Positions 1-8,049 are shown, counted from the first letter of the stretch. The stretch is 35,659 nt of DNA from JBGSYN01 sp041750975 (GCA_041750975.1 JBGSYN010000185.1:1-35659); one strand, 5' to 3'. The notes: a model not told the origin generated them from the sequence alone. Numbers and translations: made by a program.

Positions 1-60
1 GAAGCGGAATCAACTTCACAAAGCGAGGCAACGCCTTCGGAAGTACCGACGCAAGAATAG
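1..60 (+). CDS. tig: Possible C-terminal tail of trigger factor (partial)
   Basis: Frame 1 is open from the window edge to a TAG at 58-60 and encodes 19 residues, rich in Glu, Ser, Thr and Pro and lacking hydrophobic residues. Trigger factor, the ribosome-bound chaperone and prolyl isomerase, commonly ends in such a low-complexity acidic tail, and tig-clpP-clpX is a common order in cyanobacteria and proteobacteria. The fragment is too short for family recognition on its own, so the call rests on composition and position. Any other acidic C-terminus would look the same. Confidence 0.4.
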   Translation, partial: EAESTSQSEATPSEVPTQE

Positions 61-268
61 AGCTGCTTGCTGATTTCTAGGCGACCCTGAGCGAGTTGAG
101 GCATAATGTTTGTGAAGAGCAGATGCCAGAACTGAAGCTCCCAGGAAAAAAAATCTGTAGATCGCGTTACCGTTGACTAACCTTAGCTTCCCTGCATGTA
201 TGCTTGTCTCCCAACTTTCCAATCCGTCCCCCACTAGCTGGCATCCGCTAGAAGTCTACGCTGGTCAC

Positions 269-922
269 ATGTCTGGCCCCCACAATATATTACCGGTGGT
301 TGTAGAGCAATCCGGTCGAGGTGAACGGGCTTTTGACATTTACTCCCGGTTGCTCCGGGAGCGAATTGTTTTCCTTGGCGGCAGTGCTTCCTCAGAACAG
401 CGGGGAATTAATGATGCAGTTGCTGACACGATTGTTGCCCAGTTACTCTTCCTAGAGGCTGAGGACCCAGAGCAAGATATTTATCTCTACATCAACTCTC
501 CCGGCGGCTCGGTAACAGCGGGTATGGCAATCTACGACACAATTCAGCACATCCGCCCTGATGTCTGTACTATCTGCTTTGGCTTGGCGGCAAGTATGGG
601 TGCTTTTCTCCTCACGGCTGGTACTGCTGGTAAGCGAATGGCCCTACCTAACTCCAGAATTATGATTCATCAACCTTTAGGCGGTGCCCAGGGTCAGGCT
701 GTGGATATCGAGATTCAAGCTAAAGAAATTCTCTACTATAAGCGCAGGTTGAATGAGTTGCTGGCCCACCACACTGGTCAACCTTTTGAGAGGGTCGAAG
801 CTGACACTGAACGGGACTTCTTTATGTCCGCAGAAGAGGCTCAAAAGTACGGTCTAATTGACCAGGTTGTAGTTCGGCAGAACCTGCCGAACCGCTCGGA
901 GCCGCTTAGCACAGTTAAATAA
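269..922 (+). CDS. clpP: ATP-dependent Clp protease proteolytic subunit (cyanobacterial type)
   Basis: This is the serine peptidase subunit that forms the double-heptamer chamber and degrades proteins unfolded by ClpX or ClpC. With the ATG at 269 it has 217 residues. The catalytic triad reads Ser109 (in GLAASMGAF), His134 (MIHQPLGG) and Asp183 (ADTERDFF), with the same spacing as E. coli ClpP. ERAFDIYSRLLRERIVFLG and DIYLYINSPGGSVTAG are family hallmarks. The frame is open back to a TTG at 173 and an ATG at 200, but those extra residues do not look like ClpP, and the conserved sequence begins just after the ATG at 269. No clear ribosome binding site precedes any of these starts. The sequence resembles cyanobacterial ClpP paralogues that sit upstream of clpX. 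GC content, hand-counted on two 60-base lines, is about 50-52%, lower than in lon. It ends 9 nt before clpX. Confidence 0.93.
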   Translation: MSGPHNILPVVVEQSGRGERAFDIYSRLLRERIVFLGGSASSEQRGINDAVADTIVAQLLFLEAEDPEQDIYLYINSPGGSVTAGMAIYDTIQHIRPDVCTICFGLAASMGAFLLTAGTAGKRMALPNSRIMIHQPLGGAQGQAVDIEIQAKEILYYKRRLNELLAHHTGQPFERVEADTERDFFMSAEEAQKYGLIDQVVVRQNLPNRSEPLSTVK

Positions 923-931
923 GAGGCAGCT

Positions 932-2266
932 ATGTCTAAGTACGACTCCCATCTAAAGTGTTCCTTTTGCGGCAAATCGCAAGAGCAAGTTCGTAAACTG
1001 ATCGCGGGGCCAGGGGTCTATATCTGTGACGAGTGCGTTGAGCTGTGCAACGAAATCTTAGACGAAGAGTTGTTTGAAGCAGGGGCTACTGTCCCCCAGG
1101 CGACACATCGCCGGGAGCAAGTCCCAGAAAAGCGCCGGGTTCGTACCGGCAATCTCACCCTCAGTCAAATTCCCAAACCACGAGAGATTAAGAAACATCT
1201 TGATGAACATGTTGTGGGTCAAGATGAAGCGAAGAAAGTCCTTTCTGTAGCGGTTTATAACCACTACAAGCGGTTAAGCTCTCTCCAGGACAATGCCAAG
1301 GCCAGTGCTGATGAAGCAGTTGAGTTGCACAAGGCAAATATTCTGCTGGTTGGGCCTACGGGTTGTGGCAAGACACTACTAGCTCAGACTCTGGCTCGCC
1401 TGTTAGATGTACCTTTTGCGATCGCGGATGCCACGACACTTACCGAAGCGGGGTATGTCGGGGAAGATGTCGAGAACATCATCCTCAAACTCCTGCAGTC
1501 CGCAGATTACAATGTCGAGCGGGCGCAACGCGGCATCGTCTACATCGATGAGGTCGACAAGATCAGCCGCAAGGCCGAGAACCCCTCCATCACGCGTGAT
1601 GTGTCGGGTGAAGGCGTGCAGCAGGCGCTCTTGAAGATCATCGAGGGGACCGTCGCGTCCGTTCCGCCCCAAGGTGGCCGCAAGCATCCCCAGCAGGAAT
1701 TCCTGCAGGTCGACACCACGAATATTCTCTTCATCTGCGGCGGGGCCTTTGCCGGTCTCGACAAGATCATCGCCGCCCGTGGCAAGCCCCGTTCGATGGG
1801 CTTTGGGGCAGAGGTCAATGGACCCGATAGCCGCGAAACCGGTGAGTTGCTGCGCCAGGTCGAACCCGATGATCTTTTGAAGTTCGGCTTGATACCAGAA
1901 TTCGTCGGCCGTCTGCCGGTCGTGGCCACGCTCGAGGACCTCGATATCGAAGCCCTGGTCAAGATCCTCAAGGAACCCAAGAACGCGTTGGTCAAGCAAT
2001 ATCAAAAGCTGTTCGATATGGAGAGCGTGCAGCTCACCTTCCTTGAAGACTCGCTCAAGACGATCGCCGAGAAGGCGATCAAGCGGAAGACCGGTGCCCG
2101 CGGTTTGCGATCGATCATGGAGAGTATTCTTTTGGAGACCATGTTCGACCTGCCGTCGCTCGACGGGGTCGAGGAAGTGGTCATCAATCGCGAGGTAGCT
2201 GAGGGGCGGGCTCATCCGCTGATGATCTACGGCGAGCGTAAGGAAGACGTCGGTTCCGCCTCCTAA
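932..2266 (+). CDS. clpX: ATP-dependent Clp protease ATP-binding subunit ClpX, cyanobacterial/alphaproteobacterial hybrid
   Basis: ClpX is the AAA+ unfoldase that feeds tagged proteins to ClpP. The 444 residues include an N-terminal zinc domain (CSFCGKS, then CDECVELC), Walker A GPTGCGKT at 141-148, pore loop GYVG at 174-177, Walker B IVYIDE at 202-207, a ClpP-docking loop reading MGF in place of the usual IGF, and the sensor-2 segment KTGARGLRS. AGAGGC lies just ahead of the ATG. The N-terminal part matches cyanobacterial ClpX (MSKYDSHLKCSFCGKS and the linker). The part from about residue 180 matches alphaproteobacterial ClpX (IILKLLQSADYNVERAQRG, HPQQEFLQVDTTNILFICGG, then EPKNALVKQYQ). The frame is intact and every core motif is present, so the hybrid could in principle be functional, but an assembly chimera is more likely. 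It is followed by lon, as in proteobacteria. Confidence 0.93.
   Translation: MSKYDSHLKCSFCGKSQEQVRKLIAGPGVYICDECVELCNEILDEELFEAGATVPQATHRREQVPEKRRVRTGNLTLSQIPKPREIKKHLDEHVVGQDEAKKVLSVAVYNHYKRLSSLQDNAKASADEAVELHKANILLVGPTGCGKTLLAQTLARLLDVPFAIADATTLTEAGYVGEDVENIILKLLQSADYNVERAQRGIVYIDEVDKISRKAENPSITRDVSGEGVQQALLKIIEGTVASVPPQGGRKHPQQEFLQVDTTNILFICGGAFAGLDKIIAARGKPRSMGFGAEVNGPDSRETGELLRQVEPDDLLKFGLIPEFVGRLPVVATLEDLDIEALVKILKEPKNALVKQYQKLFDMESVQLTFLEDSLKTIAEKAIKRKTGARGLRSIMESILLETMFDLPSLDGVEEVVINREVAEGRAHPLMIYGERKEDVGSAS
1440..1500. other. Ancestry switch inside clpX (putative assembly or recombination junction)
   Basis: Up to about 1450 the codons and encoded residues are cyanobacteria-like (for example, codons such as TTA, CTA and ACA are common). 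After about 1470 they switch to C- or G-ending alphaproteobacterial codons, and the protein follows alphaproteobacterial ClpX. The switch lies between Walker A and Walker B, in the block encoding TEAGYVGEDVENI, which is nearly identical across bacteria. That identity prevents placing the boundary to the base. A chimera formed by short shared sequence would be expected to fall here. Confidence 0.7.
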
Positions 2267-2428
2267 GGCCGCAAGAAGGCCCGATCGGCCCATCATGTAT
2301 CCAGAGCTGGATGGCAGCGGCGGCATGGTGGAGGGTCGAGGCTTAGGTTGAATAAGTCCGCTGGCGCGCCACGTTCTGTTTCATGACAAAGCGGTCGGGG
2401 CCTCACGCTCCGATCAAGGTAAGGTGAT

Positions 2429-4843
2429 ATGATCGACGCTCCCCAAGCACAAATTTTTCCGGTTCTCCCGCTCCGCGACATTGTCGTTTTTCCGCATATG
2501 ATCGTGCCGCTTTTCGTCGGCCGCGAAAAATCCATTCTGGCGCTCGAAGAGGTCATGAAGGACGACAAGCAGATCCTGCTGGTGGCGCAAAAGAACGCGA
2601 GCCAGGATGATCCCGGCCAGGACGACATCTATCGCGTCGGCACGGTGAGTTCGGTTCTGCAACTCTTAAAATTGCCCGACGGCACCGTGAAGGTTCTGGT
2701 CGAGGGTAATACTCGGGCCAACATCACGGGCTTCGTCGACAATCCGAAATTTTTCCAGGTCCAGGCCGATCTCATCGAGGAAGAGGACGAGACGGCTCGC
2801 GAGATCGAAGCCCTCGGCCGCACCGTGGTGCAGCAGTTTGAGAACTATGTGAAGCTCAACAAGAAGGTCCCCCCAGAGGTCCTGGTTTCGCTTTCCCAGA
2901 TCGACGATCCGAGCAAGCTCGCGGATACCGTGGCGGCCCATCTGGCGCTCAAGATCTCGGAGAAGCAGGAGGTCTTGGAGATCACCTCGCTCGCCGAGCG
3001 GCTCGAGCGCCTCTACGCCTTCATGGAAGGCGAGATTTCGGTGCTGCAGGTCGAAAAGCGGATCCGCTCGCGCGTCAAGCGGCAGATGGAGAAGACGCAG
3101 CGCGAATATTACCTCAACGAGCAGATGAAGGCGATCCAGAAGGAGCTTGGCGAACTCGAAGAGGGCAAGGACGAACTCTCCGAACTCGAAGAGCGCGTTC
3201 GCAAGACCCGCCTTACCAAGGAAGCGCGCGAGAAGGCCAAGGGCGAGATCAAGAAGCTGCGCACGATGAGCCCGATGTCGGCCGAGGCGACGGTGGTCCG
3301 CAACTATCTGGACTGGATGCTTTCGCTACCCTGGAAGAAGCGTACCAAGATAAGCAAGGACGTCAAAAAGGCCGAGGAGATCCTCGATACCGATCATTAC
3401 GGCCTTGAGAAGGTCAAGGAACGGATCGTCGAATATCTCGCCGTGCAGCAGCGGGTCAACAAGATCAAGGGACCGATTCTGTGCCTGGTCGGACCTCCCG
3501 GCGTCGGCAAGACCTCCCTGGGCAAATCACTGGCCAAGGCGACCGGCCGGAACTTCATTCGTTTCTCCCTTGGCGGCGTTCGCGACGAAGCCGAGATCCG
3601 CGGTCATCGCCGTACCTATATCGGTTCGATGCCGGGCAAGATCGTCCAGCAGATGAAAAAGGCGAAAACCTCAAATCCGCTCTTCATGCTTGACGAGATC
3701 GACAAGATGGGCGCCGATTTCAGGGGCGATCCGTCCTCGGCCCTGCTGGAGGTGCTGGATCCCGAGCAGAACATGAACTTCAACGACCATTATCTGGAAG
3801 TCGATTACGACCTCTCCGATGTGATGTTCGTCTGCACGGCCAATACGCTTCGCATGCCGCAGCCGCTGCTCGATCGGATGGAGATCATTCGTCTGGCCGG
3901 TTACACTGAGGACGAAAAGGTCGAGATCGCGAAGCGGCATCTGATCGAGAAGCAGTGCGAGCAGCACGGCCTCGAGGAGGGTGAATGGCAGATCTCGGAT
4001 GACGCCCTGACCGACCTCATTCGCTACTACACGCGCGAAGCCGGCGTTCGCAACCTCGAGCGCGAGATCGCAAACCTCATCCGCAAGGCGGTCAAGGAGA
4101 TCGTCGCCGGCGACAAGAAGCAGGTGCGTGTGACGCGGCGGAATGTCGATAAATATGCCGGTGTCCGGAAGTTCCGCTTCGGTGAGGCCGAGCGCGAAGA
4201 TTTGGTCGGTGTGACAACGGGTCTGGCCTGGACCGAGGTCGGCGGCGAGCTCTTGCAGATCGAGGCGATACGGGTGCCGGGCAAGGGCCGCATGACCATT
4301 ACCGGCAAGCTCGGCGATGTCATGCAGGAATCGGTGCAGGCGGCCAGGAGTTATGTCCGCTCGCGCTCGATCGATCTGGGTGTCAAGCCGTCGCAGTTCG
4401 AGAAGCTCGACATTCATATCCACGTGCCGGAGGGCGCTACACCGAAAGACGGCCCCTCGGCGGGTGTGGCCATGGTCTGCTCGATTGTTTCCGTGCTGAC
4501 GCAGATTCCAGTTCGGGCGAGCGTCGCCATGACCGGCGAAGTGACCCTGCGCGGCCGGGTCCTGCCGATCGGCGGTCTCAAGGAGAAACTGCTGGCGGCA
4601 TTGCAGGCCGGCATCAAGACCGTGGTGATCCCGAAAGAGAATGAAAAGGACCTCGCGGATATTCCGGACAATGTGAAGAAGGGCCTGAAAATCTTTCCGG
4701 TCGCGACTGTCGACGAGGTGCTGCGGTTGGCGCTGCTTCGTTATCCGGACCGTGCCGAAGAGGAGGACGAGGACATCAAGCCTGAGCCCGATCTTGCGGC
4801 GACCGCACTCGAGGGCGACCGGCCGGCACCTTTGCCGAACTGA
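2429..4843 (+). CDS. lon: ATP-dependent protease La (Lon)
   Basis: Lon degrades misfolded and regulatory proteins in the cytoplasm, with ATPase and protease on one chain. The 804 residues give the full family length: an N-terminal substrate domain starting with FPVLPLRDIVVFPHM, a charged coiled-coil stretch at about 195-285, Walker A GPPGVGKTS at 355-363, Walker B FMLDEIDKMG, and the C-terminal protease domain. The catalytic dyad is Ser677 (GPSAG) and Lys720 (GLKEKL), 43 residues apart as in E. coli Lon. An AAGG-rich ribosome binding site precedes the ATG. The 162-bp gap after clpX contains no gene; one TTGAA-like element near 2348 could be part of a heat-shock promoter, but I could not match a full one. 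In many alphaproteobacteria hupB follows lon; here the next gene is a convergent transporter gene. Confidence 0.97.
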   Translation: MIDAPQAQIFPVLPLRDIVVFPHMIVPLFVGREKSILALEEVMKDDKQILLVAQKNASQDDPGQDDIYRVGTVSSVLQLLKLPDGTVKVLVEGNTRANITGFVDNPKFFQVQADLIEEEDETAREIEALGRTVVQQFENYVKLNKKVPPEVLVSLSQIDDPSKLADTVAAHLALKISEKQEVLEITSLAERLERLYAFMEGEISVLQVEKRIRSRVKRQMEKTQREYYLNEQMKAIQKELGELEEGKDELSELEERVRKTRLTKEAREKAKGEIKKLRTMSPMSAEATVVRNYLDWMLSLPWKKRTKISKDVKKAEEILDTDHYGLEKVKERIVEYLAVQQRVNKIKGPILCLVGPPGVGKTSLGKSLAKATGRNFIRFSLGGVRDEAEIRGHRRTYIGSMPGKIVQQMKKAKTSNPLFMLDEIDKMGADFRGDPSSALLEVLDPEQNMNFNDHYLEVDYDLSDVMFVCTANTLRMPQPLLDRMEIIRLAGYTEDEKVEIAKRHLIEKQCEQHGLEEGEWQISDDALTDLIRYYTREAGVRNLEREIANLIRKAVKEIVAGDKKQVRVTRRNVDKYAGVRKFRFGEAEREDLVGVTTGLAWTEVGGELLQIEAIRVPGKGRMTITGKLGDVMQESVQAARSYVRSRSIDLGVKPSQFEKLDIHIHVPEGATPKDGPSAGVAMVCSIVSVLTQIPVRASVAMTGEVTLRGRVLPIGGLKEKLLAALQAGIKTVVIPKENEKDLADIPDNVKKGLKIFPVATVDEVLRLALLRYPDRAEEEDEDIKPEPDLAATALEGDRPAPLPN

Positions 4844-4865
4844 CCGATCTCGCTGGACGTGAACG

Positions 4866-4893
4866 AATGGGGACGGTGCGAGCCGTCCCCATT
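4866..4893. terminator. Bidirectional hairpin terminator between lon and the ABC transporter
   Basis: GGGGACGG (4869-4876) pairs perfectly with CCGTCCCC (4883-4890) around a 6-nt loop, and flanking AAT/ATT extends the stem to 11 bp. Plus-strand RNA ends in a short ATTTTC run. It lies 22 bp after the lon stop and 17 bp from the stop of the opposing gene, so it can serve both converging units. Confidence 0.75.
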
Positions 4894-4910
4894 TTCATCT
4901 ATCCCAAAGT

Positions 4911-5906
4911 TCAGCGGATACCGGCGTCGATCAGTTCAACCAGTTCGTCGATGCTTTCCGGCGTGACGGTGCCGGCCCCGGTATTCAGGTTGATGCCCGG
5001 CATCTTGTATTTGGCCGAAAGCACGCATTGAAGCACCGGCATGAATCCTTGCATGTACAAGAGCTGGTCCAACGTGGCCGAGACATAGCCTGATTGCAAG
5101 CCGTCGATCGTCGCTGGCGCCAGATCGATACCGCCGACGACGATGTCGCCCGGACGCTTGCCCGCTTTCTCCAGTGTATCCGCCAGAATGCCGGTAATGC
5201 CGCCATGCTGGGTGCCGATCGCCGCGAGTTCCGGATTGGCGGCGATATAGGCGGTCAGGACCGGCACCGCCAATGAGGCATCGCTATTGGCCTCCTGGGT
5301 GATCTCTAGGCGATCGACTTCGAGGCCTGCTGCCTCGAGAGTATCGGCCAGCCCCTTTTCGGACTGGCCGCGCTCGGCCTGACTGAAGACGCCATAGACC
5401 ATGGCTTGATCGCCGGCTTCGAGACCTTGAGCCAGCATATGCTCGGCCGTGAGCTTGCCGCCTTCATAGAGATCGACCCCGGCATATCCCATGCCCTGCG
5501 GTCCATATTTCTCTTGCAGGTCGGTCATGGGCGAGTTGCCGACGGTGACGACAATGCCCTGATCGGTCGCCTGCGCTACCAGATCCTCGAACGCAGCACT
5601 GCCCGGATGCCCCATGATCTCGATACAGTCCGGTTGGCCGGCCATGGCCTCCTTGAATTGATTGATCATCGTCTCAGGCGCCCAGGCCGAGAACTGTTCG
5701 TTGAGCTGGACCCCGAGCGCTTCGGCCGCTTCTCCGGCGCCGGTCTGACGCGCCAATGTCGCGCCATCGCCGGGATTGCCGCCCATCTGCATGTACATGA
5801 TGAGCCCGTCGCCCGGCTTGGCGCCTTGCGCCATGGCATGGCCGGCGCCGAGCGCTCCCAGCATCGTCGTTGCAGCCAAGGCCGCGAGTGTTCGTCTGGA
5901 TGTCAT
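4911..5906 (-). CDS. Sugar ABC transporter, periplasmic substrate-binding protein
   Basis: The 331-residue protein is the periplasmic ligand receptor of a CUT2-type (ribose/xylose/fructose-like) importer. Residues 1-26 form a signal peptide (basic MTSRR start, hydrophobic core, AMA cleavage site before Gln27). The mature part resembles type-1 periplasmic binding proteins of the Peripla_BP_4 kind: an alternating alpha/beta layout with segments such as GIVVTVGNSP, YAGVDLYEGGKLTAEHML and DIVVGGIDLAPATIDGLQSG. A GGGAG ribosome binding site lies 8 nt before the ATG. It is the last of three minus-strand genes, 27 nt after the permease. The ligand cannot be read from the sequence. Close to the mature N-terminus it has an unusual Met- and Gly-rich stretch (MYMQMGGNPGDG). 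Confidence 0.85.
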   Translation of the reverse strand: MTSRRTLAALAATTMLGALGAGHAMAQGAKPGDGLIMYMQMGGNPGDGATLARQTGAGEAAEALGVQLNEQFSAWAPETMINQFKEAMAGQPDCIEIMGHPGSAAFEDLVAQATDQGIVVTVGNSPMTDLQEKYGPQGMGYAGVDLYEGGKLTAEHMLAQGLEAGDQAMVYGVFSQAERGQSEKGLADTLEAAGLEVDRLEITQEANSDASLAVPVLTAYIAANPELAAIGTQHGGITGILADTLEKAGKRPGDIVVGGIDLAPATIDGLQSGYVSATLDQLLYMQGFMPVLQCVLSAKYKMPGINLNTGAGTVTPESIDELVELIDAGIR

Positions 5907-5933
5907 CCCGTGTGCTCCCTTACCGTGGTTGGA

Positions 5934-7025
5934 TTATCGATGCCCGCCGCTTTCCGGCTTAACAGGCATCGCTCCGGCCGCATCAGTGCTGCCGAATGGT
6001 TTCAGCCGGAACCGGGCCATGAAAGCGCCCCGTTTCTGCGGTTCGTCGACATAGAGGTAGAAAATGATCGCGAACAGAAAGACCAAGCCCTGGATAGTCC
6101 GAACCCAGGCTCCGGTCAGACCGCTCGCCACCAGACCGGCCTCGATCATGCCGATGATGAGACAGCCGAAGACGGTGCCGATGAGTGTCGCCCGGCCGCC
6201 GAAGATCGAGGTTCCGCCGATCAGCACCGAGGCGATGGCAGTCAGCAGGTAGCCCTGGCCCTGATTGCCGAAATAGTTCTTGTTCTCGAGCGTGAGCATG
6301 ATCGCCGCAAGCGACGCCATCAGACCCATGAGCGTGAAGATCTTGATCTTTTCGAGCTCGACATTGATGCCGACAACTCGCGAGACCTCGTTGGAATCGC
6401 CGATGAAGAGCGCGTGCTCGCCGAAGCGGTGGCGATTGAGAATGAACCAGAGGAAAATCAGGATCAGAGCCGTCCAGAATGCCTGCAACGGCACTTGGCC
6501 GAGCCAGATCGGTCCCTCTTCGCTCGCAAATGGCCTGCCCACCATGACCTTCCAGACGGAACTGTCGTCGGCGCCGCGCAGGGCGTAGGACTTGCCGCCG
6601 GAGAGCACGGTGGCCATGCCGAACCAGAAGAACTGCGTGCCGAGGGTGGTGATGAAGGAGGGGATGCCAATCCTGGCGACGAGAAAGCCGTTGATGAATC
6701 CCACCAGCATGCCGGCGGCTATGGCGGCAAAAACGGCGAGCCAGCCGAGATCGAGTTCTTTGAACAGATAAGCAAAGACGAACCCCGAAAAGCCGATGAT
6801 CGCCGGGAAGGAGAGGTCGATCTCGCCGGCGCCGATGACGAAGGTCAAGCCAGCGGCGAGCAGGATTAACGGCGGCAATGTCGAGAGAAACGTCGTGTAG
6901 ATGAAGGGTGCGAGGAAGACCTGCGGTGCGGTGTACATGAAGAGCGCCAGCAACAGCAGGAACACGATGATGATCGGCAGCCCCTCGATCCGCCGCGTGA
7001 TCGGTTGTTTGGGACGATTGCTCAT
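5934..7025 (-). CDS. Sugar ABC transporter, inner-membrane permease (RbsC/FrcC-like)
   Basis: The 363-residue, strongly hydrophobic protein has about eight to ten predicted membrane segments, beginning with IIIVFLLLLALFMY. It carries the motif GAGEIDLSFPAIIGFSG, equivalent to the GGIDLSVGS segment of RbsC/XylH-type permeases, and the late SVLIGGTSIFGGRATLIGT segment typical of the family (BPD_transp_2). It would form the homodimeric channel for the substrate delivered by the neighbouring binding protein. The start is 12 nt after the ATPase stop, so the two are in one transcript. Its ribosome binding site is weak, suggesting coupled translation. The C-terminal tail is short, basic and cytoplasmic. 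Confidence 0.9.
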   Translation of the reverse strand: MSNRPKQPITRRIEGLPIIIVFLLLLALFMYTAPQVFLAPFIYTTFLSTLPPLILLAAGLTFVIGAGEIDLSFPAIIGFSGFVFAYLFKELDLGWLAVFAAIAAGMLVGFINGFLVARIGIPSFITTLGTQFFWFGMATVLSGGKSYALRGADDSSVWKVMVGRPFASEEGPIWLGQVPLQAFWTALILIFLWFILNRHRFGEHALFIGDSNEVSRVVGINVELEKIKIFTLMGLMASLAAIMLTLENKNYFGNQGQGYLLTAIASVLIGGTSIFGGRATLIGTVFGCLIIGMIEAGLVASGLTGAWVRTIQGLVFLFAIIFYLYVDEPQKRGAFMARFRLKPFGSTDAAGAMPVKPESGGHR

Positions 7026-7037
7026 GGGAGATGCGGC

Positions 7038-7841
7038 TCAGACATCGTGCTGCAGCGAGATGAAATATTCGGTGAGCTCCGCCACCGTCATCTCCCGCGG
7101 CCGGACGGTAGCGACGATTGCCCCCCGCTCCAGGATCACGAGGCGGTCCGCGACCTCGTGCACATGGGCGAGATTGTGTTCGATATAGACGCAAGCGCGG
7201 CCGGACTCCTTGATTTTCTGGACGAAGTCCAGAACCTTGCGGACTTCCTTGACGGCGAGGGCCGCCGTCGGCTCATCCAGCACGATGAGATCGGCATTGT
7301 AATGCATGGCCCGGCCGATCGCGATGCCTTGCCGCTCGCCGCCCGAGAGCTGCGAGACGGTGGAATCGACAGTGATGCCGACGCCCCGAAAGCCGATCGA
7401 TTCCATCAGCATCTTTTGGGCGATCGCCTTCTCGCGCTTGATGTCGATGAAGCCGAAGCGATTAGTGATTTGTCGGCCCACAAAGAAATTACGCCAAAGC
7501 GGCTGTTTGTCGGCGAGCGAGCGGTCCTGGTAGACCGTCTCGATCGACAGCTCGTGCGCCATGCTGACCGAATAGTCGTTCGGGTCTAGTTCGCGGTCGC
7601 GGACGAAGATGCGGCCCGCCGAGGGCTGGAGCACGCCGGTCATGACCTTGATCAGGGTCGATTTTCCGGCGCCGTTATCGCCGATCAAACCGACGATCTC
7701 GTTGCGGCCTACGGCAAGGTCGATATCCCGAAGCGCGTGGATGGCACCGAAATATTTCTGCACGCCTTCCAGTCGGACAATGTCCGAAAAGTCGCCGTTT
7801 TTGGCACCCCTGACTGTCTCGGCGACGCCGGCTTCGACCAC
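7038..7841 (-). CDS. Sugar ABC transporter, single-domain ATPase (FrcA-like)
   Basis: The protein has 267 residues and one ABC domain: Walker A GDNGAGKST, signature LSGGERQG, Walker B LIVLDEPTAAL and H-loop EHN. Most CUT2 ATPases (RbsA, XylG) are tandem proteins of about 500 residues; a single-domain form of this length is known from FrcA of the rhizobial fructose importer. The frame is open up to 7919, but that part lies inside tRNA-Val. I chose the GTG at 7841 because GGGGAG lies 5 nt upstream and the codons before it are tRNA sequence. It is the first gene of the transporter unit and begins 17 nt after the tRNA 3' end, so it is probably transcribed from the tRNA promoter. The sugar is unknown. 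Confidence 0.88.
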   Translation of the reverse strand: MVEAGVAETVRGAKNGDFSDIVRLEGVQKYFGAIHALRDIDLAVGRNEIVGLIGDNGAGKSTLIKVMTGVLQPSAGRIFVRDRELDPNDYSVSMAHELSIETVYQDRSLADKQPLWRNFFVGRQITNRFGFIDIKREKAIAQKMLMESIGFRGVGITVDSTVSQLSGGERQGIAIGRAMHYNADLIVLDEPTAALAVKEVRKVLDFVQKIKESGRACVYIEHNLAHVHEVADRLVILERGAIVATVRPREMTVAELTEYFISLQHDV

Positions 7842-7858
7842 GCTGTCTCCCCGAATTG

Positions 7859-7933
7859 TGGTGCGGGCGGAAGGGTTCGAACCTCCGACACCGGCGGTGT
7901 AAACGCCGTGCTCTTCCACTGAGCTACACCCGC
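7859..7933 (-). tRNA. tRNA-Val (anticodon TAC)
   Basis: Read on the minus strand, 75 nt fold as a cloverleaf. Acceptor GCGGGTG pairs with CGCCCGC (one G-T), a D-arm GCTC/GAGC follows, the anticodon stem CGGCG/CGCCG encloses loop TTTACAC, giving TAC at positions 34-36, and the T-loop is TTCGAAC. The CCA end is encoded (7859-7861). It decodes GUA and probably other GUN codons. The usual alphaproteobacterial neighbour, tRNA-Asp, is present but on the opposite strand. Confidence 0.95.
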
Positions 7934-7943
7934 GACCCCGACG

Positions 7944-7972
7944 ATCATAATGAGGTCAGCCGTCAGGGGCAA
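7944..7972 (-). promoter_or_regulatory. Promoter of tRNA-Val (and probably the ABC transporter)
   Basis: On the minus strand, TTGCCC (7967-7972) and TATGAT (7944-7949) are separated by exactly 17 nt. Transcription would begin about 7937, a few bases before the mature tRNA 5' end. The next genes on this strand follow without a visible terminator. Confidence 0.55.
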
Positions 7973-8020
7973 TCGATGGTCGATCGGCTTGGCGCGGCCC
8001 CCATTCCTGCGCATCGTTCC

Positions 8021-8049
8021 TTGACAGCCAACCGCCGCACGCCTAACTG
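8021..8049 (+). promoter_or_regulatory. Promoter of tRNA-Asp
   Basis: A perfect -35 TTGACA at 8021-8026 is followed after 16-17 nt by a poor -10 (CTAACT/TAACTG, 8043-8049). Transcription would start about 20 nt before the tRNA 5' end. The -35 is convincing, the -10 is not. Confidence 0.5.

Noticed and set aside
1418..1425. GCGATCGC, the cyanobacterial HIP1 octamer, as proof of cyanobacterial origin
   Set aside because: The same octamer also occurs in the alphaproteobacterial part (for example near 7421, 26575 and 33190), so it is not diagnostic.
1403..2326. Long open frame opposite clpX
   Set aside because: It is a shadow of clpX in GC-rich sequence; similar antisense frames occur opposite lon, nuoD, nuoF, nuoL and dnaE, without ribosome binding sites or recognisable domains.
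5406..6869. 487-residue plus-strand ORF opposite the transporter genes
   Set aside because: Its composition (rich in Asp, Glu, Arg, His) is that of an antisense shadow, and the minus-strand genes are clear family members.
7842..7919. Longer N-terminus of the ABC ATPase beginning at 7919
   Set aside because: These codons lie in tRNA-Val and its spacer; the GTG at 7841 has a strong ribosome binding site.
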